Below are positions 23,072 to 33,924 of a stretch of DNA of 64,000 nt, in pieces. The position numbers and the translations under genes were made by a program. Source of the DNA: Siphonodentalium dalli (taxonomy: Eukaryota; Mollusca; Scaphopoda; Gadilida; Siphonodentaliidae); assembly GCA_032622095.1 (NCBI GenBank), contig CP136068.1, positions 10,461,729-10,525,728 on the forward strand, in the 5' to 3' direction. Position 1 is the first letter of the stretch, and each line of letters opens with the position of its first letter. The notes under the pieces are model-generated. The model was not told the origin of the DNA. It did not search any database and saw only the letters and a program-made list of their open reading frames with translations.

Positions 23072-24912
23072 CGTGGATTTCGGTTATCCGCTGTCATATA
23101 TTTATTTATCAAGAACAATGTTATACAGTAACCAGTCTAAATAAGCTGTGCGCTAACGACTAGATGACCAGACTGAATGAGATGGACGCATTGGGCTGCT
23201 ATAAATACATAATGATGACATATGATGAACATTCTAGAATTATCGAGCAATTGCGTGAGAGTATTAATAGTAATGAAGTAAACACGATGACGTGTTATTA
23301 TTCGTCACATACTTATGTCTACTACATTTGTGAATTGCTATCTTAATTATAAACCCAAGTAATTGAAACTACTTACTTCTCTTATACTGAGTATAATGGG
23401 GTACAATGATTTACATTTAGTTAACTAACTAAATTGTTAACTAATTAATAATAATGATGACAGTTGAACACCATAGATGTGCCCCTGGAATACAGCAGGA
23501 ACATTGGTGACAACTAAATAAATTCATAAGTCTAATATTAAACATAGTTAACGACAGCTGTGAACCATGGTCATTCTGGTGAAAACACGTTCATGAAGGG
23601 GTGACAAAATCAAATTTGTCAATTTTTTGGGAGCCAAACCCACCGCTGCCTTTTACATTAAGGACGATGATAATAATATATAATCATTGAAGTTAATCGT
23701 TTAATATTCCCCTATATCTACATTTCAGGCAGGTATATAAATGTTCTGAACCGCATATATAATGACTAGATAGGTAATAAAACCAATTTTCCCCTGAATT
23801 AACAAGTTAACATACACCTGCCCTACCGCTACCTCAAACTATGCATTTATGGTCACTACTTCATGATAATGGTCTCTACCCTAACTCAGCGTATATTAAA
23901 TATGAACTTACAATGAATTAAAACAAAACAGGGTTTGGAGACTGATATATTCTTATCAGGGGTGAAAACACGAATTGTCAGTGATTTGGGAGCCAAGACA
24001 TGCCCTAACTTTTATATTAAGGGTTATGTGAATAATATAAAGTCAGTTATTTATATTCCCATATAACCACATCTCGGACAGTGCTTTAGTAATTGTGAGC
24101 CGCGTTCATTGACTAAATGCAGTGACTAGTTCTTCTGTCGTACCCCACACCTGCCGTACATCCTCATGCATTTCTGGAGGGTCATCAATTTTTTCAAAAT
24201 GGTCTCTACCTTGGTTACTTGTAGTCAAACGCATGTCAGTATGATAAGGTAGAAAGAATAAAATAAAAACAGAAGTTTGTTGACTGAGGCTGAACATTTT
24301 CATATATTTGGGAAACGGGACCTGTACTACATTTTACATTGACGGATAAGGTAATACCATAAAATAATGTAGCTAATACTTTAATATTTCTTTAGAAACA
24401 TCTTAGACAGTTCTTTAGATGTTTTGAGCAACATACAGATTAACTAAAGGCAAGGACACCAATTTTCCCCTGCCTTACCTGTAAATATACATTTCTGGTC
24501 ATTAACTTTTGAGAATGATCTTTACCTTGGTCAATTGTGGCCAATCAATATCATGAAATGTAATAAATCAAATCAAAAGATGGGTTTGTGGTCAGTTCTA
24601 GCAGAATCTAGTTTGGAATAAAAAATCTGTTTTATCTTGTATAATTGCGCTCAGAAATTCTTTCGCTATGCTCTAAATTCAGCCCATGTTTCGGTGCTGT
24701 TTCTTTCATTTGCTATGTTGTGCAATCTATTGTGTTGACGCATAATTTTTCGTAAGCCGCATTTTAACCAGTCCGGATGTATTACAATTGTCTTATTGTG
24801 TTATGATGCTCACAAAGAGAACTAAGTATTCGGTTAATTGTGTTGTAACTGTATCAACAGGAACTGAATGTATCTCACTGAGGCCGTGAATTGATAAGTC
24901 CTCGTTTAAGGA

Positions 24913-25104
24913 ATGCCAATCGGCTTTACTATAGTCACATTCTCCTCTGCTGACGACAACAGTGTTAGTTGCACATGGTATTTCAACGGTCAAAGAAACC
25001 GGGCAGTGGTATCTAACTATGTTATCGAAACACGGACTGATAACCTAGCACCACTTTACGGGGTGATCGTTGCCAACAAGAAACAAATTGAATGTAGAAG
25101 GTGA
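24913..25104 (+). pseudogene. Ig-half-domain-like ORF, copy A
   Basis: The frame reads GFTIVTFSSADDNSVSCTWY, then FNGQRNRAVVSNYVIETRT. A D-D-x-x-x-V-x-C segment followed by NG and an alternating hydrophobic strand resembles the F and G strands of an Ig C-type domain. I see no good acceptor in the right phase, and the donor candidate (cggggtgatc) is poor. It could be an exon fragment carried by the local duplication. Chance is not excluded. Confidence 0.3.
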
Positions 25105-25767
25105 AGATTCCATAGAATGAGTATGAGAAGATACCAGTTGTTTGGCTTTAATAAACTGTCGCTTATGTCTAATATATTTGTAAATTGCTATGTTAAATAG
25201 AATCACAAGTAATTGAAACTGCTTTCTACTACATCTCAGACATTTCTTTGGATGTTTTGAGCCATTCATATTGACTAAAGGCAAGGAATCCAATTGTCCC
25301 TGCCTTATCCCACACCTGCCTTACTTGTAAATACACATTTATCGTCATTATTTTTTGAGAATGGTCTCTACCTTGGTCAATTGTGGCTAAACGTATATCG
25401 AATATTATGAAATGCAATGAATAAAAACAAAAGAGGGGTTTGTGGTCTGTTCGCGTTCGTTTAAGGCAGCATCTATTTTTGAATCAAAATCTTGTTTAGC
25501 TTGTCTAATTGCGCTCACAACTCGTTTCCTTTAGCTATACATTCAGCCCAGGTTTCGGTGCTATTTCTTTTATTTGCTATTTTGAGGAATATATTACGTT
25601 GACGCATATGTTTTTGTAAGCCGCATTTTAACTAGTCAGGATGTAATTACAATTGTCGTATTCGGTATATGACGCTCACAAAGATAATTAATTGTTTGGG
25701 TAAATTGTGTTGTAATTATTTGGAGATGCATTTCATGTATCTTACCGAGATAAGTCCTCGTTTAAAG

Positions 25768-25942
25768 TCAAAATCCGCTTTACTATAGTCACATACTCCT
25801 CTGCTGATGACAACAGTGTTAGTTGCAATTGGTCGATCAACGGTCAAAGCAACCGGGCAGTAGTATCTAACTATGTTATCGAAACACGGACTGAGAACCT
25901 AGCACCACTTTACGGGATGATCATTGTTAAAAATTGCTTCAA
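25768..25942 (+). pseudogene. Ig-half-domain-like ORF, copy B
   Basis: The duplicate of the frame at 24913-25104. It reads RFTIVTYSSADDNSVSCNWS, then INGQSNRAVVSNYVIETRT. The frame is kept open in both copies across about 55 codons despite roughly 8% nucleotide divergence. Most differences change the amino acid, so the conservation may be passive. No start codon is used and no splice site is convincing. Confidence 0.28.
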
Positions 25943-26009
25943 TTGTATAAGATGAAGATTCCGTAAAATGAGTTTGAGAAGATACCAGTTGTTTGGCTTT
26001 AACTGCCGC

Positions 26010-27171
26010 AATATATTTACGTCCCGTGTGACGTCATCGGTAAATTATTGGTCGTTACCGGTTTGTCGTCAGCTAATGTGTAAGAATTATTTGAATGTAC
26101 ATTGTATGTCCTTCCAAAGTGTTGTTTGAAAATTTCAATTTCGGCCTATCTATTCGGCAGCATATATATACGATTTGGTCACGGTATGAATGTGCATGTG
26201 AGATAATTATATGGCTACCCCACATGCATGTAATGCATTAAGTCTATCGTTCCGGCTCGGTGGGTTAAACCATATAGATTTACTCTAGTATCCGAAATGT
26301 TTCCGTGAACATACACACTCCCCATTTTTGTGATTCTGCTGTAAATTTAAATATGTTTGACTCATTTTAACGGGACGCCCCTTTGCCGATATGCAGAACA
26401 ATATACGCCGTACGATCGCACAAAAACGCGACATACGGATACGCCGGCAATGTGTTCTCGTTACAAGCGAACGAATGAGGTTTGCGTGTGTATGTCGATT
26501 AATTGATTGACTGGGGTTTTATATGGCTTTCAGCAACTAAGGCCGTATCACAACATTGCAAGTTTTAGTGGTGGAGGAAATCCGCACAATTCGGCTAATC
26601 TAAGAGTGATGCCAATGGCTGAAACTCCTGAAACATGTGCGGCAAACCATCGGCCATCGGCTAGTTCGCCACCCACGATGCGATATATATCGTACGACAA
26701 ATATATGGCACGGTTTACGGGTCAAATCGTAGAGTGTGCTGTGGAAAATCGCACGACATTTTGTCGCACGATCGGCCCCGCAAGGATTCAAATAATTTTG
26801 ATTTTCTACGATCGAGTCGTGCGATTTATGCGAAGTAGCCAATCAGATTCAACTATCGACATGATCATGTGGCGATCACATGATTTATTTCATGGCGTCC
26901 AGCGTGTCCTTCAAGTTCAAGTTGATTAGCAGAGTCGGAGTGGCGGGATATTTTGGACGGCGGAAGAATTCATGCAATGATTGAGGCATGGGAGTCATCT
27001 AGTCATGCATCTACAATGCAACTACAATTGAATGCAAATAAACAAAATAAGGTGGACTGGACATCAGCAAGTCGGTGTCTTTATGATATCTGATTGTGAA
27101 TTGGTGCATTCATGATAAAGTAAACAACCATATCTACGACCGAACGCATCGTGTGCGGTGGTGTACCGCAC
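26010..27171. repeat. Probable decayed MITE and unassigned sequence
   Basis: Around 26690-26835 the motifs tcgtacgac, tcgcacgac, gtcgcacgatcg and cgatcgagtcgtgcgat form mirrored pairs, as in a short inverted-repeat element. Boundaries could not be set. The long plus-strand open frame over this region (26507-26929) follows from the CG-rich repeat rather than from a gene. Confidence 0.4.
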
Positions 27172-27716
27172 TGAAAAAAAAAACTTAGTCATAGCCTTAG
27201 TCAACCCGTAACTTAGTTATTTTTGACTAACTTAGCCAAAAGTAACTACGTTTTACCTTAGTCACATCTTACTAATTCTTAGTTACTAAGGTTGATATTT
27301 TCGTGATTCAGTCATGCCGGCAAAACACAATAGTATACTTATCGGCGACATATTATACACGGCAATGACTCCATACAGTATAACTGAATCTTAATCTGCT
27401 CCATACAGTATAACTGCTTTTTTCAATGTTTTGCACAAGTGAACGCAAACCGCCAATTGGCTTTAACCAAGAGTGATAATGAAAAATTGTTTCGATGGAT
27501 AGGATATGTTTGACTAACTTAGCCAAAAGTAACTATAAGTTTGACCTTAGTCACATCTTACTAATTCTTAGTTACTTAGGTTATAATAATATTAATATTT
27601 TCGTCCAAAAAAAAACTTAGTCATAGCCTTAGTCAACCCGTAACTCAGTTATTTTTGACTAACTTAGCCAAAAGTAACATAATGACTAAGGCTATGACTA
27701 AGTTTTTGTTCAGTGT
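27172..27716. mobile_element. Composite MITE, CACTG termini, TTAGTCA-rich
   Basis: It starts cactgaaaaaaaaaacttag and ends gactaagtttttgttcagtg. Inside, the block gactaacttagccaaaagta...cttagtcacatcttactaat occurs twice in direct orientation (about 27225-27305 and 27510-27605). A second near-terminal block (aaaaaacttagtcatagcct) begins at about 27606. This suggests one copy nested in, or unequally recombined with, another of the same family. The family also includes the palindrome at 31219-31475. No target duplication is evident. Confidence 0.72.
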
Positions 27717-27726
27717 ACATTTTATA

Positions 27727-27828
27727 TGCATGTACAACCACAAGAGAGGATATACGTGTACTAGTACTGCACTGTGCGCACCAGTGTAACTCACACGCTT
27801 CAATGTCAACAAATAGACAACAAACAAT
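27727..27828. repeat. Dispersed repeat, copy 1
   Basis: The segment from atgcatgtacaaccacaaga to caatgtcaacaaatagacaa is about 90% identical to 29888-29996 in the same orientation, 2.16 kb away. Copy 1 starts right next to the end of the CACTG MITE. Confidence 0.8.
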
Positions 27829-29115
27829 GTATATTATATATATAATATCGCATTCATTCTGTGTTAATCGGGTCGGTACGTATATGGCGAGTACGTAATT
27901 TTAACTCAAATTATTGTTTCTCCATTTTGTGGCCGACATTTTAATCACTAAAATCAGAGTGATTTAGACGTGATATTAGCGTCGAACGAACTAAAAGAGA
28001 CGACATATTACATAAATAACAACCATGGCGTATTTAGAGAGCGGATAAAATCAGGATAAAAGAGAAGTTATGAAAATAATCTGCGAAACCGTTCATCGTG
28101 TATTGTTGAACCACAGTCCCTAGGAATCACTGTTAGTTGAATGAAATATTATTTAATAATATTAAATCAATATATTATAGTTAGTTATTATATTAATATA
28201 TATACCAGTTTGGCAAGTAAAAATTTTGTGTTCTGCATTTTCATTGGTAGATGATTTGAACGAAATTACAAGAGTACAAATTTTTATGCCACACAAACAT
28301 TCTCGCTTTCTGAGTTTATATCATCATATTCCGTATTTTTTTCTTGAAACGCTGGTGTATTCAGATTGTTTCTATCTTTACCCACTTACCAGAAAAATGT
28401 CTGTTAGTTCCTCGAATATTCATTCAAGTCCAACTCTCGGGGATTCCTAATCATTTCTGAGAAAACCACCCAATCTGTAAATAGTTCGTTCGCGTATAGC
28501 CAACCGGTGATAATCCGAATAAAAGGGATTACGGATGTGAGTAAACAGACGTCGGGTGTGTTAAAACTGGCTCTGTTGTACACTACTAAGTACACATTTT
28601 AACTCATTCTCATTACTAGAGAAATGTAGAAATGACCATCTCAAACTAATATATCTATATATTTTCAAGTAGGGCCCTGGGGGTGGTTGATATCTTGAGA
28701 TGTGAAAGCAAATTTTATATTCCAAGCTCCCAGTTAACTCCGCATCTCAAGAATGGCAATGGGAGATAACTCGTGCTGGGTTTGGCTGCAAAAGTAATGT
28801 GTAATAGGGAACTGGATTGATAACTTCCCGTTTTAAACAATTTTGCAGAATTACGTCACTTGATAATTTAGCCGACAGTTATTCAATGTGAATATTGGAT
28901 GGAAAATTACGATTTATGTACAAATCAGACAAGGTACAGTTGATATGACCCGACGAGCACATTAAGAACAATTAACTTAATTGTCACATGTCAAATGTGG
29001 GGAGATAAATGCATTTTTTTCGAACGAAAAATCGAATTGTTCGTTTTAGTGATAGAGCACGGGGGGTGGTCTGCAGCCAATGAGGTGATGATTTACATAA
29101 TAACAAAATCTGAAG
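27829..29115. other. No recognisable feature
   Basis: AT-rich intergenic sequence. Short open frames have no supporting signals. Confidence 0.45.
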
Positions 29116-29463
29116 TTGCCTAACTGTAGCTTATATCTATATAGTAGAGGTAATATATCTAGATCTATTTGTTATATTTTAATCAAATTTAATATTACAT
29201 GGACAGTGATTCCTAGGACTGTGGTTGAACTAAGTAATTATTCAGACTCAGACTCAGAGCTCTGTTTTCATTCAACAAGTGGACAATTTGTCAATAATGG
29301 TTTGAATCTTTATTCTACATGTGAAAGAACGGCGCCTGAAATATTTGCTGCCAAAATTAGATGTGTGACTGATGACTCCTTCAAGGTTACATGTACACAG
29401 TACAGTACATACGGTGTGGTGAACGTTTTTCGCAGTGGCATTCAGTGTGGACGAGCACCCTAA
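29116..29463 (+). CDS. Cysteine-bearing ORF, possible single exon or gene fragment
   Basis: The frame is open for 115 codons from ATG to a stop. The first part is low-complexity, while the second looks more like a secreted domain: ELCFHSTSGQFVNNGLNLYS, then TCERTAPEIFAAKIRCVTDD and SFKVTCTQYSTYG, with five cysteines. A possible acceptor (gtgattcctag) precedes the better part. DDSFKVTCTQYSTYG loosely resembles DDNSVSCTWYFNG in the ORFs at 24.9 and 25.8 kb on the same strand. I do not recognise the family, and coding status is uncertain. Confidence 0.3.
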   Translation: MPNCSLYLYSRGNISRSICYILIKFNITWTVIPRTVVELSNYSDSDSELCFHSTSGQFVNNGLNLYSTCERTAPEIFAAKIRCVTDDSFKVTCTQYSTYGVVNVFRSGIQCGRAP

Positions 29464-29596
29464 CTTGAACTTGATGTTCATTCCGGCTTGGTGATCGAGG
29501 CTGTTACCTGTTCGATTGCGGACAGTTGTTAAAGACGGTCTGATTTCGGTTCCTTTGATAACCGGACAAGTTTAAATTCTGCGAAAAAAAGGCTTA

Positions 29597-29652
29597 TTAA
29601 TCATTGACAATTTCCACTAAATTCTTAATCATTGACAATTTCCACTAAATTC
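29597..29652. repeat. 28-bp tandem duplication
   Basis: The unit ttaatcattgacaatttcca followed by ctaaattc occurs twice in succession without change. Confidence 0.9.
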
Positions 29653-29887
29653 ATCGAGAGCAGAGATGCATGCCAATTAATCGATGAATCATGATATGAT
29701 CCATTCAATCGAATCAATGGTCTGACTTCATTCAGATGAACACAAGTTTCGATGTCAAGCAACAGTGACAATAATAACAACGACTCAACGAGCAGCTATT
29801 AATATTATAATGTTGAACATGCAGTTCATGACAGTACTTGTTCAGAATCTAATTCTTTCAGAGCACATCAAATTCATCAATATGATC

Positions 29888-29996
29888 GACATGCATGTAC
29901 AACTACAAGAGAGGACTTACGTGTACTAGTACTGTAGTGTGCGCACCAGTGTAACTCACACGAGCTTCAATGTCAACAAATAGACAAACAACAATG
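29888..29996. repeat. Dispersed repeat, copy 2
   Basis: The direct-orientation copy of 27727-27828, containing acgtgtactagtactg and gtgcgcaccagtgtaactca. Confidence 0.8.
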
Positions 29997-30645
29997 AAAC
30001 CGATGCTGTGTCGTGATGGATGATCACATATCTACAATTCCAACTTTACAATGACCCCGACCAATTCATCCTGTGTTCATCATTGTTCATTGAAACGTGT
30101 GGATATGAGACATTGTCATTGTTCGCCATGTTATCGTCAAGTTACCGGTATCACGACAATTTACCAGGAGTACACTATTATTGGTTGGATGTTCTTATCA
30201 AACTAGCTTCGGCTGATTCACTGATATTTCATGGAAAATGTGCGACTACATGAGAACATTGTCGCCAAGTCATTGCGCACAGTTACACGTTTAAATATTG
30301 GATCTGCTGTTGTCTTGAAGGGACCAATCCCAAATAGTTGTTGTTGATGTATACAGTAGTACAGTACCAGTCAAAAGAAGTGGTATATTAAGCATGCTAT
30401 TTTCGCAAGTGGAAACGCTTATAAGCATGTCGCTTGTGATATTATTGCAATATTTTGCGCCTTAATATGGTGACACTTTGCACTCAAAATTGTGACATTT
30501 AAATCAACTATTGCGAGGTTTGTTTTCGCGATTCACTCAAAATGTGACCGCAACAAAGCGTTCATAATTGCATGCATTTCTGAAAACAAACATTCATTTG
30601 TTAAATAGAGGTTATGCTATGCGTGTATGGATATGCACGCTTGTA
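29997..30645. other. No recognisable gene
   Basis: A 77-codon open frame (30020-30253, +) has no recognised domain. Nothing else is seen. Confidence 0.4.
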
Positions 30646-30646
30646 T

Positions 30647-30737
30647 CAAGCTAAGGCGGTATTCCTGAAATTATTGTGACGAGCCTGAAGGCAAGTCACG
30701 ATGTGTGTCGGAAACTCCACCGTGGCTTGATACAAGC
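30647..30737. repeat. Short inverted repeat
   Basis: cgcttgtatcaagctaaggc (about 30648) is mirrored by accgtggcttgatacaagcg (about 30719), enclosing about 50 bp. It may be a small MITE. Confidence 0.55.
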
Positions 30738-31127
30738 GCTCAGTTCCACACATAGCGGTGAAGATATTTATCATATAATTTTTCTTCTAAAAAAAAACTC
30801 TTCATTTCCTCCGATTTAATCTTCTATGTTGGTCGCTCGTTATCATTTTAATGTAAGCATAAATTTTTGTTTCAATTTGAAACAATTATCGACTGGTCAG
30901 ATATTGAATGTATATTCAATGCATACTAGTATTTTGTGATGAATAATTTTCTTTCAAGATAAAACATTGTTTTAATAGTTAATAAAATTTATTTTGATAC
31001 CTGTAAGTCATTATTTTCAGTTATTTTAATCTGCAGTTGCGATGTTCAGCTGAGGTTGCAGGGCTATGATACCCCCAATAATTAGGTCCAATTAAATGTA
31101 CTAATGTATACAGTGATGACATAGTCA

Positions 31128-31218
31128 ATCCGTAGTTATTTCTGACTAAGGCCTTAGTTATTTCTGACTAAGGCCTAAGTCATTTCTGACTAAGGCCTTA
31201 TATTATATGTTATATCTA
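31128..31218. repeat. ~25-bp tandem repeat derived from the CACTG MITE
   Basis: tatttctgactaaggcctta is repeated three times immediately left of the palindrome at 31219. It uses the same core as that element's centre, so it probably arose by slippage or partial duplication of the MITE. Confidence 0.75.
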
Positions 31219-31475
31219 CACTGAAAAAAAAAAAACTTAGTCAAAAGTAACTAAGTTACCTTAGTCAGAACCCCCGTCTCAAAACTAACTAGCTTAGCTT
31301 AGTCAGAAATGACTAAGGTTGCCCTTAGTCATTTCTGACTAAGGCCTTAGACCTTAGTCAGAAATGACTAAGGGCAACCTTAGTCATTTCTGACTAAGCT
31401 AAGCTAGTTAGTTTTGAGACGGGGGTTCTGACTAAGGTAACTTAGTTACTTTTGACTAAGTTTTTTTTTTCAGTG
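31219..31475. mobile_element. Near-perfect 257-bp palindromic MITE (CACTG...CAGTG)
   Basis: The two arms (about 125 bp each) are essentially exact reverse complements around a centre of a few bases near 31347. The element begins cactgaaaaaaaaaaaactt and ends agtttttttttttcagtg. Inside, cagaacccccgtctcaaaac pairs with gttttgagacgggggttctg, and the centre carries repeated ttagtcatttctgactaagg. Arm identity this high indicates a recent origin or gene conversion. No target-site duplication is visible. It has no ORF. Confidence 0.9.
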
Positions 31476-31499
31476 CGTAAGTGATCAAAAACAGAAGAA

Positions 31500-31680
31500 T
31501 AAAATCGTACCACGTGCGCACACCGATCTTACAGTCGCAAGGGTCTGCGAAAAATATCGCATCGTTTTCGGCCCGCATTACAAAGTCCACTATGAAAACA
31601 TGCGATTTGAACCCGTAGCGCAAGCGTTGGAGGGTGAAATGGCTTGGAGCCGATTGAGCCACGATGCCCCCTGTTTGTCC
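31500..31680 (-). mobile_element. tRNA-derived SINE (truncated)
   Basis: On the minus strand the head reads gggggcatcgtggctcaatcgg, in which TGGCTCAATCGG is an RNA polymerase III A-box. About 45 bp on, GGGTTCAAATC serves as a B-box. A non-tRNA body follows (cttgcgactgtaagatcggt). The 3' part stops at the palindromic MITE at 31475, so the tail is cut or displaced. The spacing matches a tRNA head, but the acceptor and anticodon arms are not intact, so it is not a functional tRNA gene. Confidence 0.65.
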
Positions 31681-31965
31681 ATACACATTGTATATAATAC
31701 AATACTTTGAACATCCCGTCGCCAGATTCTCAAATGGGAAAAGTTCAGCCTCACGAAAATTGTGGTTATGCCACGATTTTGTATTAATTCGAGCGACAGA
31801 TATCCTACAACATGTGTACAGTGTAAATATATACATGTAAATATATGCATACTCTAATAAATTAGTGACTACCGCACCTAAACATATTTCATCAAATTGA
31901 GTGTTCGTCATATAATTGTATAATTGTTCTTATGCCAATGACTGAGATAAATAGATTCCTACGAA

Positions 31966-31988
31966 GAGAGAGAGAGAGAGAGAGAGAG
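31966..31988. repeat. (GA)n microsatellite
   Basis: An uninterrupted ga run of about 11 units. Confidence 0.95.
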
Positions 31989-32264
31989 GGGTGGCAATCA
32001 CGGTGCTATGGTTAAGTCCTAAGCGATATGGGTCGAGGGAAGCGAAAAGCCCACACAATTTTAGAGCAATGCAACTATACTCCCAAAACCCTGACTAGTT
32101 TGACAAATAAGAACGGTAATAATTTGACAACACAGCACATGTCCGAACCTCTAAATCTTTACCAAATTCGTTATTCACATAAATCTACTACTGATCAAGC
32201 TTAAATCGAATTTTAAAACATACTGAAACTCCCAAGCATCGAGCATCGAATACACACACAGGGT

Positions 32265-33200
32265 ATTATAACACTTATTCACAAGAAGGACAAAAGACGT
32301 CAATTATTGAAAAACTGGCGTCGCATGCAGGCTTGGACGCGTTCTCTCGTAAATAATTAACTCTGACCAAACTCGATTTGTTGTTTTGCTGACAGGTACT
32401 TTGAAGATTATACTAGGCTCACATATGACACAATACATTCAGCGAAAGAACACGATAGACTGGGGTCCTGCTCCTAGCATACTTCGAACAAGCATTTGAT
32501 TCAGTGTCATTATCGTTCTTATATAAGAGCTCAAATTCTTCAAATTTGCCGATTACATATATAATGGATGGCCATTATCATGATTAATGTCCACAATATG
32601 CAACGCTTTAAATTAGGGCGTGGCTGTCGACAGGATGATCCCATATCCCCGTATATTTTTCTTTTATGCACTGAGGTGTTAGCATTTCTGGTAAGACATA
32701 ATTATCAAATTAAAGGAATAATCCTCGGTGGTTCTGAGTATAGAATATCACAATACGCGGACGACGACACCATATGGTTAAATTATAACATTGACGGAAA
32801 CCCAATTAACTTCAATCTGCGATATAAACGATATGTTCCAAATCAATGGGGAATTTCACAGCGCTGACTCTAAAGGTTACATTCAATATTTATACCATCT
32901 TCATTACTATTATAGCTCGCCTAAAACGCCAAATATATAGACGTTCAAACTCTCGAAATCTGCCCTGCATGCGATTAACCGTTCTTATCCAAAACTCGGA
33001 GCCCGCTATTGAGGGACCAGAACTGCGGTCAACTATTTCATCGAACCCTGTCGATAGGCGATCAGGTGCGAACCTCATGCAAACAAAAAAGTCAAAAATG
33101 TAATTCGGAAATAAACGTCGACTCCCAATTATGGGACATAATATTGCGCAATCTGTTCACAACGACGTCTGACACGAAACTATAATGGCTCCAATATATC
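32265..33200 (+). pseudogene. L1/Tx1-like LINE reverse transcriptase remnant
   Basis: Shifting plus-strand frames give, in order, GIITLIHKKDKRRQLLKNWR (RT block 1), YFEDYTRLTYDTIHSAKEHD, YFEQAFDSVSLSFLYKS (block A, catalytic Asp region), FKLGRGCRQDDPISPYIFLL (block B) and GGSEYRISQYADDDTIWLNY (block C, with YADD intact), then DGNPINFN. The spacing and the RGCRQxDPISPY phrase fit the L1/Tx1 group. Several frameshifts, stops and a deletion in the thumb region mean it is inactive. Both the endonuclease and the 3' end are missing. Its limits are soft, and the right end fades by about 33.2 kb. Confidence 0.8.
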
Positions 33201-33924
33201 AATAATGCGATATTCCTTTTTTGGCGATAATCATTGTCAAGTTAATTATATCGTGAACTACTTTCTATTTGCGCTAAAGTAATACATATACAGGACTACA
33301 TTTGACCCGTTTTAATTCTCAATAAAGGGATTTGTTGCTGAAATGGAATTCAAATATGAATGCTGTAAGTACACATCAAGATTCAACAGTCGATAGCCTT
33401 GAATGTCAAAATTGACGTATACCCTTCTAATGTGTCACTGATGTGAAAACTGATTAGCGCACTGATTCCCACAACACAAACTACATGCATGTATATACCC
33501 CGGATCACAATTATTTACATAAAGCCTGTCACCAGAGCTATCATCAAAGTTACACTAATCGTTCTTAACTCGGTCATCAAAAAACCGGGTTTGTATTTAT
33601 CTGCGCCAAACGTAATTGTGCATATAACTGTATAACACTACGAATGGTGTGTCCCCAATGGCCACCGGAACAATCTACTTAATATCTCTTCAGAACACTA
33701 CAACACACAAACTGTGCGACTCATCTATGGTGTTATTAATATAGCCATAGCTATAGTTGCCCAAGTGACATTTAAGTGGGAGCGTGCACGACTGAATGGA
33801 GGAATATAATATGTCTCACTCTTATGTTCGTGCTTTATGGATGTCTGGCAGTCTGTCTCATCTTATTGTTATGTTTAATTCCTCAGTAACATATAAAACA
33901 AACTAAATAAACAAATAAAGAAGT
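33201..33924. other. No recognisable feature
   Basis: It may contain the fully decayed 3' part of the LINE to the left. Nothing could be assigned. Confidence 0.4.

Larger units (their letters stand above)
23550..26000. repeat. Tandem segmental duplication array (about 4 diverged modules)
   Basis: A module containing ttcattgactaaaggcaagg, ttttcccctgcctta, cccacacctgcc, cattt-tggtcatta and gagaatggtctctaccttgg recurs at about 23650-23930, 24010-24260, 24390-24560 and 25230-25400. The last two modules belong to a longer duplicated block (24395-25155 against 25233-26000). This block also shares agccgcattttaac, the Ig-like ORF and the tail agaagataccagttgtttgg, with about 85-90% identity. It lies just upstream of the Ig gene's first exon. 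Confidence 0.82.

Noticed and set aside
26507-26929. 140-codon plus-strand ORF
   Set aside because: It overlaps CG-rich inverted motifs of a probable MITE. The open frame comes from the repeat composition.
31600-31680. Functional tRNA gene on the minus strand
   Set aside because: A and B boxes are present, but the acceptor and anticodon stems do not pair and a SINE body follows.
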